This document shows, one piece after another, positions 49,628 through 56,573 of a stretch of DNA of 64,000 nucleotides. This DNA comes from CAYLLT01 sp964384465. Its GTDB lineage: Bacteria; Planctomycetota; Phycisphaerae; UBA1845; PWPN01. The stretch covers positions 1 to 64,000 of the forward strand of contig CAYLLT010000002.1 in assembly GCA_964384465.1 (NCBI GenBank). Reading direction: 5' to 3'. The notes beneath the pieces are model-generated. The model was not told where the DNA came from. It did not search any database and saw only the letters and a list, made by a program, of their open reading frames with translations. The stretch's first letter is position 1. Every line of letters starts with the position of its first letter. Made by a program: the position numbers and the translations under genes.

Positions 49628-51097
49628 ATGCCCACCCTCATCGTGGTCAGTAATGTAAAAGACTGGCCGCTGGATATCCCCGGCGTGGAAGTGATCTCCG
49701 CGCGGTCCTATCTGACCGATCCCACGTACAGCAACGGCCGCGGGACCAAGGTGTTCAACCTGTGCCGCTCGTATCGCTACCAGAGTTTCGGTTATTACGT
49801 TTCGCTGCTGGCCGAAGCGCGCGGGCACAAGCCGCTGCCGAATATCACCACCATTCAGGATTTGAAGTCGCTGAGCATGGTGCGGTTCGTCTCGGACGAT
49901 CTGGACGAGATGATCCAGAAGAGCCTTGCCCCCATCCACTCCGAAAAATTCATCCTGAGCAGCTACTTCGGGCATAACCTGGCCAAGCGTTACGACCGGC
50001 TGAGCCTGCACCTGTTCAACCTCTTCCAATGCCCGCTGCTGCGGGCGCATTTTGTTTTTAACAAAAAATGGCAGCTTCAGAGCATCGCCCCCATTTCCGC
50101 CAGCGAGATCCCCGACGATCATCTCCCGTTCGTGACCGAGCGGGCCAAGCAGCATTTCGCGGGCCGCCGGGCGTTCGTCCGCCGGCGCAGTGTGCCGCGG
50201 TATGAGCTGGCCATCCTGTACAACCCGTTGGAAAAGACGCCGCCCTCAGACGAGAAAGCCGTGCAGAAGTTCGTCAAGGCCGCCGAGCTGCTCGGCTTCG
50301 GCACCGAGTTGATCGGCAAGGACGATTACGGCCGCATCGCCGAGTTTGATGCGCTGTTCATTCGCGAGACAACGGCGGTGAATCACCACACGTACCGTTT
50401 CGCCCGGCGGGCCGTGGCCGAGGGGCTGGTGGTGGTGGACGATCCCGACTCCATCGTCAAATGCGCGAACAAGGTATACCTCGCCGAACTGCTCGAGCGC
50501 CATCAGATCCCCACGCCCAAGACGATCGTCGTGCATCGTGACAACGTGGACCGCGTTCTCAGCGAGCTGGGCTTCCCGTGCATTCTGAAACAGCCGGACG
50601 GTTCGTTCTCGCAGGGTGTGCTCAAAGTGGAGGACGAAGCGCACCTCGTGCGGGAGGTCGACCGGCTGCTGGAAAAATCCGAGCTGATCATCGCCCAGGA
50701 GTTCTCGCCGACGCCGTTCGACTGGCGGGTGGGCATCTTCGATCGTCAGCCGATCTACGTGTGCAAGTACCACATGGCCAAACGCCACTGGCAGATCACG
50801 AAATGGGACGGCTCCGAAAACGGCCAGGACGGCAAAGTCGAGAGCATTCCGGTCGAGCTGGCGCCCAAAGCCGTCGTGAAGACCGCCCTGAAGGCGGCCA
50901 ACCTGATCGGCGACGGCCTGTACGGCGTCGATCTGAAGGAGCTTGGCCGCTGCTGTCATGTCATCGAGGTCAACGACAACCCCAACCTCGACGCCGGGTA
51001 CGAGGACAAAGTGCTCAAGGACCGGCTCTACTCCCGGATCATGGGCATCATTCTCCGGCGAGTCGAACGCCTCAAGGAAGCCGGCGGGAGATGGTAA
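49628..51097 (+). CDS. RimK-like ATP-grasp ligase with RLAN-type N-terminal domain
   Basis: 489 aa. About 1-190 matches the RLAN (RimK-like N-terminal) domain (VVSNVKDWPLDIPGVEVISARSYLTDP, GRGTKVFNLCRSYRYQSFGYYVSLLAEARGHKPLP). About 200-480 is an ATP-grasp (DIRDDP-type IRETTAVNHHTYRFARRAVAEGLVVVDDPDSI, FPCILKQPDGSFSQGVLKVE, DWRVGIFDRQP, CCHVIEVNDNPNLDAGYED with two metal residues). Such enzymes ligate amino acids to carboxylates. The next gene, a GCS2-type ligase, overlaps or abuts it; the pair suggests synthesis of a peptide-like product or protein tagging. Confidence 0.9.
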   Translation: MPTLIVVSNVKDWPLDIPGVEVISARSYLTDPTYSNGRGTKVFNLCRSYRYQSFGYYVSLLAEARGHKPLPNITTIQDLKSLSMVRFVSDDLDEMIQKSLAPIHSEKFILSSYFGHNLAKRYDRLSLHLFNLFQCPLLRAHFVFNKKWQLQSIAPISASEIPDDHLPFVTERAKQHFAGRRAFVRRRSVPRYELAILYNPLEKTPPSDEKAVQKFVKAAELLGFGTELIGKDDYGRIAEFDALFIRETTAVNHHTYRFARRAVAEGLVVVDDPDSIVKCANKVYLAELLERHQIPTPKTIVVHRDNVDRVLSELGFPCILKQPDGSFSQGVLKVEDEAHLVREVDRLLEKSELIIAQEFSPTPFDWRVGIFDRQPIYVCKYHMAKRHWQITKWDGSENGQDGKVESIPVELAPKAVVKTALKAANLIGDGLYGVDLKELGRCCHVIEVNDNPNLDAGYEDKVLKDRLYSRIMGIILRRVERLKEAGGRW

Positions 51098-51102
51098 GCG
51101 GC

Positions 51103-52446
51103 ATGTCGTCGAACCCTCTCTTTTCCCGCTTTGGCATCGAGCTGGAATACATGATCGTCGATGAGCGCACGCACTCCGTGCTGCCGATCGCCGACCGGCT
51201 ATTGTCCGGTGCCGCTGCTCTGGAGCAGTCGTGTGCCACTGCTCTCAAGCAGTGCAGCTCGCCACAGAATCCTCCACTGCTTGAGAGCAGTGGCACCCCG
51301 ACACCGATCTGCGACGTCGAGCGCGGCGAGGCATCGTGGTCGAACGAGCTGGCACTGCACCTGATCGAGATTAAAACGAACGAGCCGGTGCCGCGGTTTG
51401 AGGGAATCGCCGGCATGTTCGATGCGCAGGTGCGGCAGATCAACTCGCTTCTGGGGCCGCAGGGCGGGCGGCTGATGCCCACGGCTATGCACCCGTGGAT
51501 GGACCCGCGCCGCGAAACGCAACTCTGGCCGCACGATAATTGCGAAATCTACCAGGCGTTTCATCGCATCTTCGACTGCCGCGGCCACGGCTGGTCGAAC
51601 ATGCAGAGCATTCATCTGAATCTGCCGTTCGAGGGCGACGACGAGTTCGGGCGATTACACGCCGCCATCCGGCTGGTGCTGCCGATCCTGCCGGTGCTGG
51701 CGGCGAGTTCGCCGATCGTCGAGGGACGGCCGACGGGGCTGTTCGATAACCGCGTTGCTTTTTACCGCACGAACTGTAGCAAGCTGCCGTCGCTGACCGG
51801 CCGCGTGGTCCCCGAGCCGGTGTTCACCACCGCCGAGTACAAGTCGCAGATCCTTCAGCGGATCTATCGCGATCTGGCTGCATACGATCCGCACGGTTTC
51901 CTTCAACACGAGTGGGCCAACGCCCGCGGCGCGATCGCCCGTTTTGAACGCGATACGATCGAGATTCGCCTGCTGGACATGCAGGAGTGTCCGCAGGCTG
52001 ACGTGGCCATTTGTGCCGCGGTCGTGGGCGTGCTTGAAGCGCTGGTATCGGAGCGATGGAGCAGCAGCATTTCGCAACAGTCGTGGTCGGTGGAGCCGCT
52101 GGAATCGATCCTGCTCGCGACGATGGTCGATGCGGACGGTGCACTGATTGAACACCGTGACTACCTGGACGCATTCGGAATGCCTGCGGAACGCTGCACG
52201 GCGGGCGAGCTTTGGTCGCACCTGGTGGAATGTCTCTCCGAACCCCGCACGCCAGTGCGGGGCCCGGCCCACCACTTGCGTGGTGGGTTCGGACACGCTG
52301 CGCTGCGAACCATCATGAATGAAGGACCGCTCGCCCGGAGGATCATGCGCGCCTTGGGCGAGAATCCTTCGCACGAACAGATCGAACACGTCTATCAGCA
52401 ACTTTGCGATTGCCTGGCCAGGGGCGTGATGTTCAAACCGTCTTGA
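51103..52446 (+). CDS. GCS2-family carboxylate-amine ligase (gamma-glutamylcysteine ligase-like) with two palindromic insertions
   Basis: 447 aa from ATG 51103; another in-frame ATG at 51091 overlaps the previous stop. GCS2 landmarks: FGIELEYMIVDERT (9-22), SNELALHLIEIKTNEP, HPWMDPRRETQLWPH, NIQSIHLNLPFE-like MQSIHLNLPFEGDDE, FRTNCSK-like FYRTNCSKLPSLTG and ARFERDTIEIRLLDMQECPQADVAI. This ligase class joins an amine to a glutamate-like carboxylate using ATP. Codons 36-65 and 379-397 are palindromic insertions of 30 and 19 residues that keep the frame. Paired with the ATP-grasp gene. Confidence 0.88.
   Translation: MSSNPLFSRFGIELEYMIVDERTHSVLPIADRLLSGAAALEQSCATALKQCSSPQNPPLLESSGTPTPICDVERGEASWSNELALHLIEIKTNEPVPRFEGIAGMFDAQVRQINSLLGPQGGRLMPTAMHPWMDPRRETQLWPHDNCEIYQAFHRIFDCRGHGWSNMQSIHLNLPFEGDDEFGRLHAAIRLVLPILPVLAASSPIVEGRPTGLFDNRVAFYRTNCSKLPSLTGRVVPEPVFTTAEYKSQILQRIYRDLAAYDPHGFLQHEWANARGAIARFERDTIEIRLLDMQECPQADVAICAAVVGVLEALVSERWSSSISQQSWSVEPLESILLATMVDADGALIEHRDYLDAFGMPAERCTAGELWSHLVECLSEPRTPVRGPAHHLRGGFGHAALRTIMNEGPLARRIMRALGENPSHEQIEHVYQQLCDCLARGVMFKPS
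51208..51297. repeat. In-frame palindromic element 1 (90 nt) inside the GCS2-type gene
   Basis: GGTGCC at 51208 and GGCACC at the right end (51292-51297) bracket an inverted repeat with perfect 22-bp arms: 51233-51254 (GTGCCACTGCTCTCAAGC...) and 51275-51296. A degenerate extra half (GGTGCCGCTGCTCTGGAGC) occupies 51208-51226. Exactly 90 nt, codons 36-65. The encoded segment is Ala/Ser/Gln-rich. Confidence 0.85.
52237..52293. repeat. In-frame palindromic element 2 (57 nt) inside the GCS2-type gene
   Basis: Outer stem TCCGAACC (52237-52244) with GGTTCGGA (52286-52293); hairpin CCCCGCAC-GCCA-GTGCGGGG (52243-52262) and hairpin CCCACCAC-TTGC-GTGGTGGG (52268-52287), overlapping the outer arms slightly. 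Exactly 57 nt, codons 379-397. Same three-way-junction plan as the intergenic elements. Confidence 0.85.
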
Positions 52447-53005
52447 GAGCAAGTCCGTGTGCTTGCAGCGCACGAAGAACGCTCATCCAATCCGCATAGA
52501 CGTACGGCACCTCGTACTGTTCGTGGAGCATGCGAAGCTGCGTTAGATATGCTTCCGTCATCGGGCCTTGCCAGTGCTGTGCGGCCGGATCGCAATAGAA
52601 AATCCGGCAGCCCAGCGGGCGCGAGCCGCGAACATGGCAGCGGCCCTCGTACGCATGCGGGCAGGTATCGGCGGCAGCAGCCGACTCGTTGTAGACGGGC
52701 AGGGACAAGAGGGTGGGTTCGTGCCGGGTGAAAGCATCGTGTGCCGGATGCTGGGTTGAATCATCTTCATTTTTGGCGACGTAAAACGCGACTTCCAGTG
52801 TTGTAACGAAGAGGCGGTGTCCGTACCGGCCGAACCGGCAGCACTCGCCGCTGTTCCAGCAGGTCGCATTCTGTTCGGCGATGGCGCGATCCGCCTCCTC
52901 GTAGAGCCGCTGCATGGCTGCAAGGACTTCCGGCCGCCGGGCAGCCTCCATGATCGAGTCAACAGGAATGACCATGCTGTTCATCATCGGGGGTCGTCTA
53001 CTCAC
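52433..53005 (-). CDS. YkgJ-family cysteine-cluster protein
   Basis: 190 aa. The YkgJ signature: NATCWNSGECCRFG (two Cys plus CC) and CPHAYEGRCHVRGSRPLGCRIFYCD (four Cys), which in this family is thought to bind a metal or an iron-sulfur cluster. The GTG start at 53005 overlaps the TGA of the upstream DUF1080 gene, although an ATG a few codons on is also possible. It overlaps the GCS2-type gene tail-to-tail by 14 bases. Function unknown; likely a redox or metal-dependent modification protein. Confidence 0.85.
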   Translation of the reverse strand: MSRRPPMMNSMVIPVDSIMEAARRPEVLAAMQRLYEEADRAIAEQNATCWNSGECCRFGRYGHRLFVTTLEVAFYVAKNEDDSTQHPAHDAFTRHEPTLLSLPVYNESAAAADTCPHAYEGRCHVRGSRPLGCRIFYCDPAAQHWQGPMTEAYLTQLRMLHEQYEVPYVYADWMSVLRALQAHGLALKTV

Positions 53006-54345
53006 TTGACCGGAAGCGGGCGTATCACGATGTCCTTAAAACGCACCTTCATCGCATCGCCGGTGTGGAGCTGGAGGGCGATGATCCCCGTCTTGGGGAA
53101 ATCATAGTCGCTGATGTCGCTGATGAGATAGCCGTTGAGATAGGTCACGATGTGGTTGCCGTCGGCGATGAGGCGAAGCTCGTTCCATTCGTGCATGTGG
53201 TTCATCTGGCGCATGCGTTTGTCGATCTTGTCGAGGTTGATCCAGCCGTGGCCGCGGGCGTCATAGATGGCGGCGGTCGGCGATCCGGTATCTTTGGCGG
53301 GGGCGAACTCGGACTGCGGGCCGTGGATATGCACGCGCTTGGACATGGGCAGCGTTTCGGTGCTGCCGCACTTGGGGCATTTGAAATCCTTCACGTCCTC
53401 GGGCAGGTCGCGAGCCACTTCATTGCATTTTGCACAATGCGGCGGGAACGAGCAGCGGAAGAACAGGCCGCTGTTGCCGTTTTCCGAGTCGAAGATCATC
53501 TGGAGCTTGAGCTCGAAGTTGTCGTACTTCTTATCGGTGGCCAGGTAGGCGTAGGGTGAGGGCTTGGACAACTCGCCGGTGATGACGCCGTCCGCCACGC
53601 GCCAGCAGTCGGGTTCGCCCTGCGTGTGCCAGCCGTCGAGGTCCTTGCCGTTGAACAGCGGCTTCCAGCAGCCGGTTTTGCTCGCACTCTCGCCGCAGTC
53701 GCCGCGGGTGATCAGCCGCACATTCCGCCAGCGGACTTTGACCGGTGCGTCGCCGCAGTGGACCTGAAGCGCGATGATTCCGCTTCGGGCCTGCGGGTCG
53801 TGCATGTCGATCGTCTGCGTGCCGTTGACCCACGTCTGGAGGTGGTCGCCGGTGGCGGAGATGCGATAGGTGTTCCACTCCATCGGCTTCATGGCAGCCA
53901 GGCCCTTTTCGTCGGGCTTTTTGAGCCAGCCGCGGCCGCCCTGCTCGTAGATGCCGCCGGTGCCGTGATCGGGCCGGGGGTCGAACTCGGCCTGGTAGCC
54001 GACCATCTCGTCGCCGAACAGATGACTGCGGAACTGGACGCCGCTGTTTCCGGCGGCGTCGTGTTTGCATTCAAATTCGAGGTTGAAGTCGGCCACCGGC
54101 TCTTCGTAGACCAGCCAGCCGAAGCGGCCGTCGCCGTTCTCGCCGATGATCTGGCCGTCGGCGACCGACCATTTGCCGCCGCCGACTTCTTTCCAGCCTT
54201 TGAGCGTCTTGCCGTCGAAAATCGTCTGCGGTCTGGCGGCGGATGGACCGGCGCCAATGACCGCCGCGCCGTTTTTCTGCTCGGAGCAACCAAGCAGCGG
54301 GGCCAGGAACGACAGTACGGTGAGGTAATAAGTAGACAGGCGCAT
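53002..54345 (-). CDS. Lipoprotein with two DUF1080 (3-keto-disaccharide hydrolase) domains
   Basis: 447 aa from the ATG at 54345 (GAGGG upstream). Lipobox LAPLLGC. DUF1080 unit 1, about 40-215 (IFDGKTLKGWKEVGGGKWSVADGQI, NSGVQFRSHLF, RSGIIALQVHCGDAPVKVRWRNVRLI). Unit 2, about 228-447 (LFNGKDLDGWHTQGEPDCWRVADGVI, GNSGLFFRCSF, TGIIALQLHTGDAMKVRFKDIVIRPL). Unit 2 contains an inserted zinc ribbon: CAKC...CPKC in about 30 residues. The family is a concanavalin-like sugar-binding or hydrolase domain abundant in Planctomycetes. Co-directional with ykgJ-like. Confidence 0.9.
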   Translation of the reverse strand: MRLSTYYLTVLSFLAPLLGCSEQKNGAAVIGAGPSAARPQTIFDGKTLKGWKEVGGGKWSVADGQIIGENGDGRFGWLVYEEPVADFNLEFECKHDAAGNSGVQFRSHLFGDEMVGYQAEFDPRPDHGTGGIYEQGGRGWLKKPDEKGLAAMKPMEWNTYRISATGDHLQTWVNGTQTIDMHDPQARSGIIALQVHCGDAPVKVRWRNVRLITRGDCGESASKTGCWKPLFNGKDLDGWHTQGEPDCWRVADGVITGELSKPSPYAYLATDKKYDNFELKLQMIFDSENGNSGLFFRCSFPPHCAKCNEVARDLPEDVKDFKCPKCGSTETLPMSKRVHIHGPQSEFAPAKDTGSPTAAIYDARGHGWINLDKIDKRMRQMNHMHEWNELRLIADGNHIVTYLNGYLISDISDYDFPKTGIIALQLHTGDAMKVRFKDIVIRPLPVK

Positions 54346-54587
54346 TCGAGAAACCCTCAAGAAGATACTTTGATGGTTTTACAGCTCAGAAGGATAGCGG
54401 AAAGGCGCGGGCTGGCAAAGGATTGACGCATCCGGCCCGTGCATCTAAAAAGCCCATACACACGCGTATTGTCAGAACCCGCCACACGATTATCGTGCCC
54501 CGCTCTGGCGGGCCGGGCTCGGATTGGCGGCGACCGGCGATTGTCGTCGGTTGCGTTCATTGAATTTCACGAGAGATGGAGGAGTTC

Positions 54588-55625
54588 ATGCGACGAACAT
54601 TCATGATCTCGCTGACGTTGCTCGCAGCGGCGATCTGCGGATGCGCGTCATCGAAACGCACGCCGCTGGTGCCGCAAATTGACGGCGAGCCGTGGACGAT
54701 CTCTCGGCAGCCGGACCTGGGGAATCTGACCGGTCCGCGACAGCAGCCGGTCGATTTCGGCGTCTGGCAGGCTCGCGACGGCACGTGGCAGCTCTGGTCG
54801 TGCATTCGCGGCACACAATGCGGCGGCAAGACACGGCTGCTGTATCGCTGGGAGGGCCGCAGCCTCACCGCGCCGGACTGGACACCGATGGGGATAGCCA
54901 TGCAGGCCGATCCGGCTCGCGGCGAGACGCCGGGTGGTCTGCAAGCACCGTATGTGTTCGCCGCCGACGCGTCTCGCGACAGCCTGTTCAGCCGCGACCC
55001 GGAGGGGAGTGCGCGGCGGAGCTACTACCTCGCGTATGGCGATTGGGTGAACATCTGCCTCGCGCTGAGTGAAGACGGAAAGGCCTTCGAGCGGTGGCTG
55101 TACCGCGAGACGGCCTATGAGCATCGCAAGGACATCACGCATCGACTCCGGCGGCCCTGGACAGGGATGTTCTCGGAAGGCCCAGACGCCGGCGCCCGCG
55201 ACCCGATGGTCATCCGGATCGGCGATCGCTGGCACTGCTACTACACCGCGTTTCCCGGCCGCGTCGGCTCGGTCTATTGCCGCACGTCGCGCGATCTGCG
55301 CAAGTGGAGCGACTCGACGATCGTCGCCCGCGGAGGATGCGCCGGCAGCGGCCCCGTTTCCGCCGAATGCCCGTTCGTGGTATACCGTGAGGGATACTAT
55401 TACCTGTTCCGCACACAGCATTACGGCCCCAACGCCGTGAGCAGAGTCTATCGCTCGGATGATCCGATGAATTTCGGTATTGATGACGATCGCTGTTTCA
55501 TCAGTGAACTTCCCATTGCCGCACCGGAAATCATCCGCGACCAGGGTCGGGATTTTATCGCATGGTTGTTGCCATCTCTGGATGGTATTCAGATGGCCCG
55601 GCTGACGTGGCGGCAGGATTCGTGA
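54588..55625 (+). CDS. Lipoprotein with five-bladed propeller glycosidase fold (GH43/GH32-like)
   Basis: 345 aa from the ATG at 54588 (GGAGGAG 4-6 nt upstream). Signal peptide and lipobox AAICGC (about 10-17). The rest has repeating propeller strands: DFGVWQARDGTWQLWSCIRGT, FSEGPDAGARDPMVIRIGDRWHCYYTAFPGR, SGPVSAECPFVVYREGYYYLFRTQHYGPN and IAAPEIIRDQGRDFIAWLL. ARDPMVI and SAECPFV fit the GH43/32/62/117-type fold with an Asp and a Glu in expected places. Substrate unknown, probably a plant- or algae-type polysaccharide. Confidence 0.72.
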   Translation: MRRTFMISLTLLAAAICGCASSKRTPLVPQIDGEPWTISRQPDLGNLTGPRQQPVDFGVWQARDGTWQLWSCIRGTQCGGKTRLLYRWEGRSLTAPDWTPMGIAMQADPARGETPGGLQAPYVFAADASRDSLFSRDPEGSARRSYYLAYGDWVNICLALSEDGKAFERWLYRETAYEHRKDITHRLRRPWTGMFSEGPDAGARDPMVIRIGDRWHCYYTAFPGRVGSVYCRTSRDLRKWSDSTIVARGGCAGSGPVSAECPFVVYREGYYYLFRTQHYGPNAVSRVYRSDDPMNFGIDDDRCFISELPIAAPEIIRDQGRDFIAWLLPSLDGIQMARLTWRQDS

Positions 55626-55681
55626 GCAGGTCATGCCCATCTCGGTTTATGTCCATCGGCTGCATTGCTACAATGGGGCGA

Positions 55682-55942
55682 ATGGCGGGATCACTTCAAA
55701 CTCTCTTGCGGTCGCCGGCTTTCATCGCCGAATGTCTGGTGCGCGGCTATCAGGTGGCGCTGTCGCCGCTGCTGGTGGGTAGTTGCAAATTCTGCCCCTC
55801 ATGCAGCGATTATTTCATCCAGGCGCTGCGTCAGTGGGGCGTCATTCGCGGCAGTTGGCTCGGTGTGCGGAGACTTGCTCGCTGTCATCCGTTCGGGGTT
55901 GGCGGGATCGATCCGGTGCCGACAAATCGCGGAGTTCGTTAA
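55682..55942 (+). CDS. yidD: Membrane protein insertion efficiency factor YidD
   Basis: 86 aa, normal YidD length. Family core KFCPSCSDYFIQALRQWGVIRGSWLGVRRLARCHPFGVGGIDPVP, with the two conserved Cys and the GGxDPVP end. The first 20 residues are an amphipathic helix. YidD usually sits in the rnpA-yidC region, but none of those genes is here. It overlaps nothing and ends two bases before the channel-like gene's stop on the other strand. Confidence 0.9.
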   Translation: MAGSLQTLLRSPAFIAECLVRGYQVALSPLLVGSCKFCPSCSDYFIQALRQWGVIRGSWLGVRRLARCHPFGVGGIDPVPTNRGVR

Positions 55943-55943
55943 T

Positions 55944-56414
55944 TCACGCGGGCGTTTCGCGGCGGCGCAGCTCGGCGAGGATCGCTTCGAGGCGGTCGAT
56001 GATCACCTTGATTCCGGGCTGAGCGGGTTGCGATTCGAGGTGCGGGCGGTCGAAGACTTTGGCGCACAGCGCGGGGCCGAACGTGAACACCACCGACGCG
56101 ATCGCTTTGCCGGTGCTGGTCATGGCGAACACGTTGGCGTATCCCACCGACGCGCACGTCGTGATGTAGAACAGCGCGTCCCAGAACGTTTTGATCCGCG
56201 GGTTGACGCCGTGTTCGACGGCGTAGAACAACGCGGAACTGCCGACCAGCAGGCCGCTCAGCGATTCCAACGGGTTCTCCGTGATCGCGGTGCAGAGAAC
56301 GTCCTCCCACTCCTCGCGCTTGTTGAACCAGCCGAGCACCGTCTCCCATGACGGCCCCGGATCGGGCATGAGCACGATTGGCGGATCGTCGATAAAGCTG
56401 TCAACGTTCAGCAT
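55944..56414 (-). CDS. K+-channel-like two-helix membrane protein with unusual filter
   Basis: 156 aa. Two hydrophobic segments (about 49-66 ESLSGLLVGSSALFYAVEHG and 99-118) flank a pore loop FWDALFYITTCASVGYANVFAMTSTGKAIA. The filter reads S89-V-G-Y-A93 where TVGYG is usual. The fold matches Ion_trans_2 proteins (helix, pore, helix) with a long N-terminal cytoplasmic arm and a C-terminal helix (IKVIIDRLEAILAELRRRE). There is no RCK domain. Ion selectivity may be altered. A hairpin repeat lies just upstream of its start. Confidence 0.7.
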   Translation of the reverse strand: MLNVDSFIDDPPIVLMPDPGPSWETVLGWFNKREEWEDVLCTAITENPLESLSGLLVGSSALFYAVEHGVNPRIKTFWDALFYITTCASVGYANVFAMTSTGKAIASVVFTFGPALCAKVFDRPHLESQPAQPGIKVIIDRLEAILAELRRRETPA

Positions 56415-56437
56415 TCAACACTTAACCCTACGAAGAG

Positions 56438-56532
56438 AATAAGGAAACCAGGAAACGAGGAGAGCAGGAAGTATTGAAAACTGTGAACACCAGGCTCTTT
56501 CCTGTCTTCCTGCTCTTCCTGGCTTCCTCATT
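56438..56532. repeat. AATAAGGAAACCAGGAA hairpin element, copy B (expanded)
   Basis: AATAAGGAAACCAGGAA, followed by GAGGAGAGCAGGAAG (56438-56471), pairs imperfectly with CTTTCCTGTCTTCCTGCTCTTCCTGGCTTCC (about 56497-56527). It shares its left arm with the element at 31531-31548 but has a longer centre. Confidence 0.8.
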
Positions 56533-56573
56533 TGATTTCGTTCGTTATCTTCAGTGCGCGCTACGTTCACGGC

